Shown here: positions 1 to 8,210 of the stretch, in pieces
Layout of the letters: the number at the start of each line of letters is the position of its first letter
Numbering within the stretch: position 1 is the first letter of the stretch
Assembly: GCA_965115835.1 (NCBI GenBank)
Contig: OZ220471.1
Span: 2,294,001-2,358,000, forward strand
Source: Foliamicus sp965115835
GTDB taxonomy: Bacteria; Pseudomonadota; Gammaproteobacteria; Steroidobacterales; Foliamicaceae
Direction: 5' to 3'
Length of the DNA stretch: 64,000 nucleotides
Notes under the pieces: generated by a model
Database searches by the model: none
Told to the model about the DNA's origin: nothing
Seen by the model: only the letters and a program-made list of their open reading frames with translations
Translations under genes and position numbers: made by a program

Positions 1-1176
1 TTTGGGCTGAAGTATTCGTCGCTGTTGAGTTTTGAGCAGGACGCACGGGGCGAGGAGCGCACCCGGTCGAACTTGAGAAGCCTCTATGGGGTGGAGCGCG
101 CGCCGTCGGATACAACCATGCGCGAGCGACTGGATGAAGTGGATCCGCGCTCGCTGCGGCGGGCCTTCAAGCGCGTGTTTGCGGCGTTACAGCGTGGCGG
201 GGGGCTGCGGGACTTCACCTGGCTAGACGATCATTATCTGTTGTCGGTGGACGGCACGGGCTACTTCTCCTCGCAGAAGGTGCATTGCGCTCATTGTTGC
301 GAGCGGCGTCACCGGGACGGTCGTGTGACCTACTATCACCAGATGCTGGGTGCGGTGCTGGTGCATCCGGAGCATCGCGAGGTGTTTCCGCTGGCGCCGG
401 AGCCGATCCTGCGCGCGGACGGTTCGCGCAAGAACGACTGCGAGCGCAACGCGGCCAAGCGTCTGCTGCGGGATGTGCGGCGCGAGCATCCGCATCTGAA
501 GCTGTTGGTGGTGGAGGATGCGTTGGCCTCGAACGGTCCGCACATCCGGCTGTTGCAGGAATTGGACCTGCGCTTTGTGCTGGGGGTGAAGCCGGGCGAC
601 CATGCGGAGTTGTTTCACTGGGTGGCTTCGGTGATGGCGACGCGGGTTGTCGAGACCCAAGGCGAGGACGGTGTGCGGCGGCGGTATCGCTTTCTCAACG
701 GTGTGCCGCTCAACGACGCGAATTTCGACCTGGAGGTGAACTTTCTGGAGTGTTGGGAAACCACCCCCAAGGGTCGGGAGCGGCACTTTAGTTGGGTTAC
801 GGACATCAAGATCACGGAATCGAATGTGGAAGCGCTGATGCGTGCCGGTCGGGCGCGTTGGCGCATTGAGAACGAGACCTTCAACACCCTGAAGAACCAA
901 GGCTACGGCTTTGAGCATAACTTTGGCCACGGCAAGCGGCATCTGGCGACGGTATTTTCCGGTTTGACGATGCTGGCTTTTTTGATCGACCAGATTCAGC
1001 AGCGCTGCTGTGCGCTGTTTGGGGCGGCACGGGAGCGGGAGGGTCGTCCGAAATACTTCTGGGAACGGTTGCGCCGCTTGTTTCTGGAGTTCTTCATTAC
1101 CGGCTGGGAGGCCCTGTATCAGGCCATCGCCTTCGGCCACCACCCAACCGAACTGGCGCCCTTCGACACCTCCTGA
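1..1176 (+). CDS. DDE transposase, 5'-partial
   Basis: The frame is open from base 1 (F-G-L-K-Y-S-S), so the true start lies upstream; a TTG at 25 is only an internal codon. About 390 residues are visible. The N-terminal part carries a conserved YGVERAPSDTTMRERLDEVDP-type block (shown only in outline), then a DGTGYFSSQKVHC segment with a possible first catalytic Asp, LLVVEDALASN with a likely second Asp, and WRIENETFNTLKNQGYGF with the likely catalytic Glu. This order fits the IS4/ISNCY-like DDE superfamily; the exact IS family is not assigned. The last 24 codons recur in the remnant at 39828-40077. Nothing in the visible part is broken, so the copy may be active. Confidence 0.85.
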   Translation, partial: FGLKYSSLLSFEQDARGEERTRSNLRSLYGVERAPSDTTMRERLDEVDPRSLRRAFKRVFAALQRGGGLRDFTWLDDHYLLSVDGTGYFSSQKVHCAHCCERRHRDGRVTYYHQMLGAVLVHPEHREVFPLAPEPILRADGSRKNDCERNAAKRLLRDVRREHPHLKLLVVEDALASNGPHIRLLQELDLRFVLGVKPGDHAELFHWVASVMATRVVETQGEDGVRRRYRFLNGVPLNDANFDLEVNFLECWETTPKGRERHFSWVTDIKITESNVEALMRAGRARWRIENETFNTLKNQGYGFEHNFGHGKRHLATVFSGLTMLAFLIDQIQQRCCALFGAAREREGRPKYFWERLRRLFLEFFITGWEALYQAIAFGHHPTELAPFDTS

Positions 1177-1351
1177 CCCCATCGCCGTGGTCGGGTGTGC
1201 GACGAGCGGGTTCTTCAGGGAAACAGCGTAGCCAAACCACTTATCCGGCGCCGGCCGGAGGGGTAGCCTTCCCCAACTGATCCGCCAACCGGCCATCCGC
1301 ACCAGAATGCCACCCCATCAGCACCACAAAATGGCTTGGCGGGAATTGCTG
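1..1351 (+). mobile_element. Insertion sequence, 3' part only (left end lies outside the window)
   Basis: The element holds the transposase reading frame plus 175 bp of 3' flank. Its right end is placed at 1351 because the terminal sequence (reverse complement begins CAGCAATTCCCGCC) recurs at the edge of a second copy at 39828 and at both ends of the small element at 44892-45012. Immediately beyond 1351 the DUF262 reading frame of the minus strand begins, so the insertion interrupts that gene. The 9-bp duplication seen around the small related element predicts a 9-bp target duplication here, but the left junction is not in the window. Confidence 0.85.
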
Positions 1352-2051
1352 TGAGTTTCTCAAGTAGGCATCTGACCAGTTGATAGTTTTTACCCAACTT
1401 CTGTGCATCGGTTCCGCTTCCAAGAGATGGGGGAACAAACTCACCGGCATCATCGGCGCTGGCGTATTTTGCAAACGCATCAAGAAAAATTGCCAAGGCC
1501 GAACGATATTCGGATGTCATCGACGAGCGGCCCCTTTTGTCTTTAGTCCGTATGATTCTCGGATACGGATAGAACTTGTTCCCCCTTAATTTCTGCGCCC
1601 CGGAGGCGCATTCGGAAAGATCTTTCAGACGATCCTCAATCTCAACTTTGATCCATTGCTTGATGCTCTCCTTGAGTGTCAATGACTCAAGCGTATCAAG
1701 CAGCGCAGCATTGAGGATCTCATACAAACCACAGGCAAGAAGCGTGAGTGTAGTGAGGCGTTGCTGTCCATCTACGATAGCCACGGAAGTTCCACCGAAG
1801 TCTTCCTCTCTTTTCTTCTCTTCTACAAGGACCAACGTTCCGAGAAATGTAAAGGCGTCGGCATTGGGACTGGTGGCGAGGCGATGAAAACCGCCAAGGC
1901 AGTCACTATACAAGCGAGTTATGTTTTCTTTGGACCAATCATATTCGCGCTGATACTCGGGAATGCGGAAGCCGACAGCCCCGTTGTAAAGCATTGCTGT
2001 TTCAGAAGGACTGGATGCCTCCGCCTCAAAAAGCTCTTTGATTTTTTTCAT
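1215..2051 (-). pseudogene. DUF262 (GmrSD/SspE N-terminal-like) protein, truncated by the IS
   Basis: From ATG 2051 the frame encodes about 233 native residues, then runs into the IS at 1351 and stops at 1215 after 46 residues of IS-derived sequence. The native part shows the DUF262 hallmarks: PEYQREYDWS near residue 33 and IVDGQQRLTTL near residue 91. In this family the DGQQR-type motif belongs to a ParB/Srx-like nucleotide-binding domain; members act in type IV restriction (GmrSD, BrxU) and in phosphorothioate-sensing SspE. The C-terminal nuclease domain expected in such proteins (often DUF1524, HNH) is absent, so this copy is probably inactive. It is the last gene of the operon starting near 7164 and lies 76 bp after the preceding gene. 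Confidence 0.85.
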
Positions 2052-2127
2052 GCAAGGTATCCCTTTCTGCCAACATTGATAATTTTCTTCAACATCGACT
2101 GTGCGTGGTCACGGTGCTCTGATGATT

Positions 2128-2589
2128 TCATGCAATTTTGTGCTTCCCAAGTATTTTCGCGATCGCATCCGACAAGTTCCAGATCGGTTCCGAATCGCCT
2201 TCTTTGAGCATTTCGATCACCTTCGGCAACCCTGCTACAGCAAGGCCGTTGACCAGCGTCATCATCTTACGAGGTTCGGACACGATCTGAACGTCACCTG
2301 TCTTGCCCACAGCGACCAGCATCAGCACATGCACACGCCAAGGATCGCTGCTAAAGATGGAGCCCTCCATGATTTTTCGTATATTGTGCTTTGCGATGTC
2401 GGCTTGCTTGAGCTCAAGCCGAGCTGCGACACAGATGGACAAGAACCAAAGGTCCACCATGCGCGGAAACGGACTTTGGTCTATGACTGCGTTCGCGCCT
2501 CGCTGGCAGTACCTGGTAAATGTCTCATGGAATTCGACCGGCACGTTGATGTCGATCGCCTGAAAGGGATTGAAGTAGCGGTCTGTCAT
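2128..2589 (-). CDS. Conserved-looking hypothetical protein, 153 aa, in the defence-like operon
   Basis: Not recognised as a named family. It starts at ATG 2589 (MTDRYFNPFQAIDINVP), 23 bp after the stop of the ATPase gene, so it is very probably co-transcribed. The protein is soluble, with no signal peptide or membrane segment; the middle contains a hydrophobic helix-like stretch (VDLWFLSICVAARLEL) and the C-terminus is likely helical. The setting between a DndD-like ATPase and a DUF262 protein suggests an accessory role in the same DNA-targeting system. That is inferred from context only. Confidence 0.7.
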   Translation of the reverse strand: MTDRYFNPFQAIDINVPVEFHETFTRYCQRGANAVIDQSPFPRMVDLWFLSICVAARLELKQADIAKHNIRKIMEGSIFSSDPWRVHVLMLVAVGKTGDVQIVSEPRKMMTLVNGLAVAGLPKVIEMLKEGDSEPIWNLSDAIAKILGKHKIA

Positions 2590-2612
2590 CGTCGCTCCCT
2601 ATGACGCCATCT

Positions 2613-4736
2613 TCATACCTGCACATCGGAATGACGATGACAAAGCGGGCATTCCTTTCTGTGGTCGCATTCGCAGCGGAGCACCTTGCGTTCCTCTACA
2701 TCGGGATCATTTACCAAGATCGTCGGAAAGTGCGCCGGATTGGTCAACGTGAATACTACACCGGCGGTCTGGTCGATAATCTCTTCGCAACCAAAAATTT
2801 CATCGTGCGTCAGAAACAGGATAAGCTGTTTACTTTCGCGAACAGCCGTTCGCAGAATGGATCGCTTTACAAAGCCGCTCGTCATCCCGAGCGGTGTATC
2901 AATCACGTTCGGAGCCTCTACTTCACTGACCGTTGTTAGCGCGAGAATGAATGCGATCGTCAGCGCCCGCCGTGACGCTCCGTTCAGACTGCGATCCGGG
3001 TCAAGCTTTCTGCCGTTTGGTCCGTGAACGATAATGTCGAACTCTCTGCTGATTTCGGCATGCTGAATGATTGCCCCTTGTTCTGGATCGGCACCGATCA
3101 TTTCAAGAAATATGCTGTTCATCCGATCACTGACTTTCTCCAATTCTTCCTTCGTGATCTGATCATAGGCACCTTTCAGAATTTTCATCACGTCCTGCGT
3201 GACTTCCAGTTCGGCGAGAATCTGCGCTCCCTTTTTCTGTTCGCGCAGCAGCCTGTCACGGTTCGCTTCTAATTTCTCTCGGTCCTGTCCCAGCCTATCG
3301 AGCTGTGTCTGCAAACTCGATTGCTTGGCCAAATAGCGATCTCTCATGTCCTTGTGCTGGCGGCGCGTGTCGCGAAGCCCTTTAATATCCATGTCGGGAA
3401 TGGAATCTAACTGCAGCTCCAATGCCCGGAGCTTGCGGCCCGCTTCATCGTGCAGGTTTTGAAGATCGTCACGCCGCTCCGTGACTTTCTTGTAACCCTC
3501 AAGCCATCCACTCGCAGTAATATCGTCGCGTATCTGTATTTGCTTGGCACCGTAGTATAGGTTGGTAATAATCTTCTGGATTTCATCGGCCCGCTCGCTG
3601 TCTTCAATCAATTTCTGAATATATGCGCGACGCTCTTCGCCAGCCGGATCACCTACTTCCAGCGTTTCGCCACAGATGCAGATTTCCGCCTCAAGCCGAT
3701 CCTGCAAAACTGGCGTAGTTGTGTTGGGGATTTTGCCTTGGTCATGTAATTTATCCAGCTTCCCAAATGCTTGACTCAGCACCGGTGCTAGCAGGTCGGT
3801 CGCTACCGACTCGCTGCGGAACAGCGCCGAGTGTTCCTTGTTCGCAAACGTGAGTTGTGTATCAAGACGCCTTATTTCATTTTTAGCGGCCTCGAGATCC
3901 TTGCGAAGTTTCTCCTTATCGCCTTTTTGCAGCGCCGCTGCGATCTTCCGGTCCATGTCATCGACACTTTTATCGAGCGCCGCAAACTGCCGCCTGGCAT
4001 CTTCCAACTCGGTTTCGAGCTTCTTCTGAGTGCTTTCCACATCTTCAAGGGTTGAGGCAACTTTATTCAGCTCGCCGCTAGTGCTTATACGCTTCGCCTT
4101 CCTGTTTGCCTCTGCCTTCGTTTTTTCTACATGCCGAATCGCGTCGTTGATAACGCCAAGCCCCAAAAGTGATCGGATGGCGCGCCGCACACGCTCGCGC
4201 TTCGTTGATTGGGCAACGTTTGCTTCAATGAAACTCAGTGCTCGGTCGCCATCCGTGAAAAAGACTTCCCGTAATTCCGGCGGCAACTCGTCGTTAATCA
4301 TTGCTTCCGGTGAATTTATAGGGCTTGCGCCAGAGTCGTTCAACGCAAATAATTTCACCGTTGAAGCTGGGCGACGCGCCTGACTGTCTACTTCCTCGAA
4401 CGCTGATCGCACCAAGCGAAAACGTCGCCGAGTATCGCGTATCTCCCTACCGACCTTTCGATGTGTTGTCAGCTCGAAGTCAACGGTGGCTGTGATTGGT
4501 ACACGCTTGCCCTCGCTTGTATCCCAGTCAATAGGATACAGACGAAATCCCTCGCCCTTTCCAGGTAGTGCCGCATCTCCGTAGAGTGCCCACTGAAGGC
4601 CATGCAGTATTGTTGTTTTCCCGGACTCGTTCGCGGCCCGAATCACTGTTAGATTCATATCCGAATCACTGGAAAAATCAAGCTCCAGTTCGCGAAGTAG
4701 CCGGAAATTCTGGAACTCGGCACGGAGCAGCTTCAT
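2613..4736 (-). CDS. SMC/Rad50-like ATPase, DndD-type
   Basis: The protein has 707 aa from ATG 4736, chosen because it overlaps the upstream stop as ATGA and begins MKLLRAEFQNFRLL, the classic start of SMC-like ATPases. Walker A is ANESGKTTILHGLQWALYG near residue 37. A long Lys/Glu-rich coiled coil fills the centre, with a zinc-hook-like CICG near residue 355. The C-terminal part has the ABC-type region SLNGASRRALTIAFILAL and NVIDTPLGM, followed by a cysteine-rich tail (CEC...CPLCH). This architecture matches DndD of DNA phosphorothioation systems and related defence ATPases. DndC, DndE and SspB-type genes are not in view, so a sulfur-modification role cannot be claimed; the companion helicase suggests a restriction complex. 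Sequence is less GC-rich than the core genes. Confidence 0.85.
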   Translation of the reverse strand: MKLLRAEFQNFRLLRELELDFSSDSDMNLTVIRAANESGKTTILHGLQWALYGDAALPGKGEGFRLYPIDWDTSEGKRVPITATVDFELTTHRKVGREIRDTRRRFRLVRSAFEEVDSQARRPASTVKLFALNDSGASPINSPEAMINDELPPELREVFFTDGDRALSFIEANVAQSTKRERVRRAIRSLLGLGVINDAIRHVEKTKAEANRKAKRISTSGELNKVASTLEDVESTQKKLETELEDARRQFAALDKSVDDMDRKIAAALQKGDKEKLRKDLEAAKNEIRRLDTQLTFANKEHSALFRSESVATDLLAPVLSQAFGKLDKLHDQGKIPNTTTPVLQDRLEAEICICGETLEVGDPAGEERRAYIQKLIEDSERADEIQKIITNLYYGAKQIQIRDDITASGWLEGYKKVTERRDDLQNLHDEAGRKLRALELQLDSIPDMDIKGLRDTRRQHKDMRDRYLAKQSSLQTQLDRLGQDREKLEANRDRLLREQKKGAQILAELEVTQDVMKILKGAYDQITKEELEKVSDRMNSIFLEMIGADPEQGAIIQHAEISREFDIIVHGPNGRKLDPDRSLNGASRRALTIAFILALTTVSEVEAPNVIDTPLGMTSGFVKRSILRTAVRESKQLILFLTHDEIFGCEEIIDQTAGVVFTLTNPAHFPTILVNDPDVEERKVLRCECDHRKECPLCHRHSDVQV

Positions 4737-4984
4737 GTCCCCCACTCCCCCATTGCTGTGTCTTGGCCGCGGCACTTGACGAGGAACCGCGCGGTCGCAT
4801 TGCACTTTTCGTTGATCTTCTTCTGGATATTCGTCGCCGCAACGCGATGGCCCCACTCATATTTCAGAATTTCGGTAATCACCTCGATGATCTCTTCTTG
4901 GTAGCCGTTGCACCGATCTTCTATTCCCCCACATTGCTCAAGGAGAATCGAGATTATCTTGTTATTGTTAAATGGCACGGGCAA
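4733..4984 (-). CDS. Small protein (83 aa) coupled to the DndD-like ATPase
   Basis: It starts at ATG 4984, 11 bp after the helicase stop at 4996, and its TGA overlaps the next ATG (ATGA at 4733-4736), so translation of the two is probably coupled. The product is mostly helical (EEIIEVITEILKYEWGHRVA) and has no signal peptide. It resembles, by recall only, the small proteins annotated beside DNA-modification or dnd-type systems. The tight coupling suggests it binds or regulates the ATPase. Confidence 0.75.
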   Translation of the reverse strand: MPVPFNNNKIISILLEQCGGIEDRCNGYQEEIIEVITEILKYEWGHRVAATNIQKKINEKCNATARFLVKCRGQDTAMGEWGT

Positions 4985-4995
4985 TCTCCCGATTG

Positions 4996-7164
4996 TTATA
5001 GGTATGCAGCATCAACCATTCTGCCGATCATCGCCAATGGCCCATCCGGTCGACCGGCATTTCGCGCAAGCCTTGCAAATGCCTGCACCCGGCGCAGTTC
5101 CGAGCGAACGAGCGAACGAGCGTCTGGATCGAGCCCGTCGTCCATGCCTGGCGGCAAGGTCAGCAGGTCGTGAACTACGCTTTGGGTCTTACCGATGGCG
5201 TTGCATGTGCGCAGCAAACGCCCACGGCGCTGCACCCATTGTCGCTCGACGGTCGTGCTCGCGAGAATGAACGCCTTGCATATCTCTGGGATATTCACAC
5301 CTTCGTCGAGTACACGCTTAGCGGTCAGCATCTGGATTTCACCATCCTGGAAGGACTTGATGATCCGCTTCGTCTTACCCCTGTTTGATGTTTCTTCATC
5401 CGTGAGTTGGTGGAAAAGAATGTTTTTGCCTCGCAGCATTTTATTCACTTGTTTGAGCTGGCCCGGCTCCTTGTCAGATGTATATATCAAGGTGTGTCGC
5501 AGGCTGCCGATATCCTCAGCCTTCAGAAGAGCATTCAAGGTGGCAACCTTGCCGGACGCTGTTTCCAACAAAACACGTCGATCGCGGAGCAACTTGGCGA
5601 GATAATCGTCCGGCTTCCCGCCCTCGCTACGCCAAGCGTTTTGCTTGATTGCGCCCGTGAGGTCAAACCATTTGTCCATCTCAACATGCGTGAGGTAAAC
5701 GGCATGGACGTAATAGTCGTATTCGACAAGACAGCGGTTTATGGCTTCTTCGAGTGTAAATCGGAACACGACGGGCCCGAAGAACCCAAACAGGGATTCT
5801 GTTCCCTTCTCGTCATACTGGCGTATCGGTGTTGCAGACAGACCAAGACGATATTCAAAGAATTCTGGCGGATCATCAATGAAAGATGGCCGTCCGAGGT
5901 TGTGCGCCTCATCAGCGACCAGCAGCCGCACACAATCAAACGCCTTGACAACAGTATGGAACTCCGAGGTGCATAACGTATCGTGACTAACCACAACCGC
6001 CTCGATATCCGACAGCCCCATACGCAGCCGGCGTTTCAATTTCTCCATCTGCCTTGCGCGGTTCGTAGCGCCTCCTACTGTTGTGAGGTTGGCAGGTCTT
6101 AGCCCGAACAAGGAAATTTCATCGCACCACTGTTCAATTAGTGGCACATAGGGCGCTGCAACGACGATAAGCATTGGCGCATTCTTTTCATGAAGACGGT
6201 GTGCGCCAATCATCGCCGTGATTGTCTTTCCCGAGCCAGTCGCCATTTCCAAAACGCCGCGATATCCGGCGGTGCGCCATGCCGCGACAGCTTTTCCCTG
6301 ATGTTCGAACGGACCGCTTTTGTATTCGAGACGTTCGGGTATTGTGAAACGGTCAGGTTGCGGAGGTGTCGCCACAACAAGCTTTGATTCTTCGGGAAAG
6401 GCGGCGCGTTCGTATAGCGCCCTGAGATCATCCTCTGATGGAGGCGCTGTCGAGCTGTATGTTTGAAGGATGTGCTGTCGAACTGCTTCGGGGATACCTA
6501 TGACGATACAGTCGTCTTCCTTGTCGTCCCATAGGCTATCGAATTGGTAGCGTAGCTTATCCGTGATGTAGCGTTGGTTAGGGTCTTGCCACGATTTCGA
6601 GATCGCGACCTGCTCAATATTCTTCTGTATACCTGCATATGTCACGTTGCTTGAGCCGTGCGCTGCAACGACATCACTGCTATTTGCGAAAAGCCAGACC
6701 TTGGGATGAAAAAGCGCACCCTTCATCAAGGCCACCTTGATCTCAATCCTGCGATGGCGGAGTAACCAAGACAAGCATTTCAGCGTATGACGTTGGAGCA
6801 AATCTTCAGTCACAATCAACTTTTCGAATATGCTGCCGATAACCTCTTCCGCGGAATCAAGCCCCTGCTCGATAGCGGCTTGGTCCTCCGCCCGGATCAA
6901 GGGGCTAATGATGAGCCTGAAACTGTTTTCGGAATTCGCAATGTAGGTTGCGAGGCCGGGCGCGAGCGAGGCAAGTACGTCGCTTGAGAAAAACCCTACC
7001 ATGCAATCGACAGATTCAGCAATCTGAAAACCGGGAATTAGAATTTCCTCACCGAGCGGATCACTCGGTAGCATGTAGAGTGGGCGGGCATCTTCCAGCA
7101 ACCGCAACGTTCGTGCCCCTGCCAAGGTTGCTTGATTGTCCGGGGCCGCCGGGCTACATTCCAT
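4996..7164 (-). CDS. PLD-type nuclease domain fused to SF2 DEAH helicase (restriction-like)
   Basis: About 722 aa if the ATG at 7164 is used; 7212 and 7074 are alternatives, and none has a strong ribosome site. The N-terminal ~250 residues contain GALFHPKVWLF, an HxK motif, followed by HGSSNVTYAG, typical of phospholipase D-like nucleases. The helicase follows: MATGSGKTITAMIG (Walker A), ADEAHNLG (DEAH box), GLSATPIR (motif III), and VLDEGVNIPE with WVQRRGRLLR (motifs V and VI). Proteins of this design act as restriction subunits, including one family linked to DNA phosphorothioation. It is the first gene of the operon running to 1352 and supplies the likely DNA translocation and cleavage activity. 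Confidence 0.85.
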   Translation of the reverse strand: MECSPAAPDNQATLAGARTLRLLEDARPLYMLPSDPLGEEILIPGFQIAESVDCMVGFFSSDVLASLAPGLATYIANSENSFRLIISPLIRAEDQAAIEQGLDSAEEVIGSIFEKLIVTEDLLQRHTLKCLSWLLRHRRIEIKVALMKGALFHPKVWLFANSSDVVAAHGSSNVTYAGIQKNIEQVAISKSWQDPNQRYITDKLRYQFDSLWDDKEDDCIVIGIPEAVRQHILQTYSSTAPPSEDDLRALYERAAFPEESKLVVATPPQPDRFTIPERLEYKSGPFEHQGKAVAAWRTAGYRGVLEMATGSGKTITAMIGAHRLHEKNAPMLIVVAAPYVPLIEQWCDEISLFGLRPANLTTVGGATNRARQMEKLKRRLRMGLSDIEAVVVSHDTLCTSEFHTVVKAFDCVRLLVADEAHNLGRPSFIDDPPEFFEYRLGLSATPIRQYDEKGTESLFGFFGPVVFRFTLEEAINRCLVEYDYYVHAVYLTHVEMDKWFDLTGAIKQNAWRSEGGKPDDYLAKLLRDRRVLLETASGKVATLNALLKAEDIGSLRHTLIYTSDKEPGQLKQVNKMLRGKNILFHQLTDEETSNRGKTKRIIKSFQDGEIQMLTAKRVLDEGVNIPEICKAFILASTTVERQWVQRRGRLLRTCNAIGKTQSVVHDLLTLPPGMDDGLDPDARSLVRSELRRVQAFARLARNAGRPDGPLAMIGRMVDAAYL

Positions 7165-7565
7165 ACGATGATCTGCTCGCTGACGCGGCCTGCTTCCGGC
7201 TCCGAACGCCACCGCTTACTGTCTGTATCTCCGACCCCATCAAGTTGTATCGTATCAGTCTTGTCGACGATGGGAACGTATAGTCGCTGGTTCCCAGACA
7301 AGGCTGGCGTCGAGGATCCGGGCAAACTCGTATGCTGCGGGCGGGGCTGGCAATGTTGCCAGTAAGCATTCAATCTCTTCGCAATTGCACGATACTTCCC
7401 CGTCCGCTGGAAGCCGGGAGAGACTTCATCGTCCTGCGGCTTACCGGTTTTTGAAGGTGGGCGATGTCAGGCCGTTCGGCGGATTATCCGGGCTTGCCGC
7501 AGGGGCTTCCGCCAGCAGACTGACCCAGCGGCGTACTCGGGGCGAGTTCTTCTTCGGTCAGAAGG
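7165..7565. other. Intergenic stretch without a recognised gene
   Basis: This 400-bp stretch separates the defence-like operon from the GPP34 gene; both are on the minus strand. Short open frames exist on both strands but none shows a recognisable family or convincing ribosome site. It should contain the promoter of the helicase operon and the 3' flank of an older insertion. Base composition shifts here from the less GC-rich operon to the GC-rich core. Confidence 0.4.
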
Positions 7566-8210
7566 TCAGAGGCGCGTGATGGTGTCGGACCAGCGCCAGA
7601 CGCGCAGTTGCCCGATCAGTTCGCGGCCGATCAGGTCCATCTTGCGCAACTGTTCGAGCCGGGGCAAGACGGCTTCCAGCTTGCTCTCGCCGAACACGGT
7701 TTTCAGCAGCCCGCAGGCGTCGGCGATGCAGATCAGGGCGATGTCCCGCGGGTGGGGGATGTCGCCGGAGAACAGTACGCCTGTGACGCGCTGTCTGGCT
7801 TCGCGCTGCAGCTTGCCGTCGATCATCGGGTAGCGGCGCGAACGGAACACCCACAGCACCTTGTCCTCTCTTTGTTCCACCACGCCGCGGTCGATCAGGC
7901 TTTCCAGCGCCTGCTGCTGTATGGATGCTCCCAGTTCGGCGGACAGGGTTTCCATCCATTCGGCGGTAGGTCGTGTTTCCCCGCTGCCGGCAATCCTCTT
8001 GAGCACGCCGTCCAGCATGGGATTTCCGGTGGGCCTAGGGTCGATCATTATCAGTTTTTCGGGGTCCGTGTCGATCCGGCCGGCGAATGACAGATCCAGC
8101 AGCACGGCGCCCACCAGTGCGAGCGACAGGGCGTACCTGCCGATGGGCAGGAAGGCGCCTGACTCGTCGTCGAGCAGAAGAATCAGGGTTTCCTCGGCAA
8201 ATGTGATCAC
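7566..8210 (-). CDS. GPP34 (Golgi phosphoprotein 3-like) family protein
   Basis: The product has 214 aa. The GTG at 8210 is chosen because it overlaps the tsaC stop as GTGA and begins V-I-T-F-A-E-E-T-L-I-L-L-L-D-D, the usual start of the fold. Family features seen are EETLILLLDDESG, then RYALSLALVGAVLLDL, and the conserved C-terminal helical region with ALICIADACGLL. In eukaryotes GOLPH3 binds phosphatidylinositol-4-phosphate; bacterial members are widespread but poorly characterised and are presumed peripheral membrane proteins. It is translationally coupled to tsaC-topA. Confidence 0.85.
   Translation of the reverse strand: MITFAEETLILLLDDESGAFLPIGRYALSLALVGAVLLDLSFAGRIDTDPEKLIMIDPRPTGNPMLDGVLKRIAGSGETRPTAEWMETLSAELGASIQQQALESLIDRGVVEQREDKVLWVFRSRRYPMIDGKLQREARQRVTGVLFSGDIPHPRDIALICIADACGLLKTVFGESKLEAVLPRLEQLRKMDLIGRELIGQLRVWRWSDTITRL

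Noticed and set aside
223..1302. Long minus-strand open frame opposite the transposase
   Set aside because: It is the shadow of the GC-rich transposase frame; no family or ribosome site.
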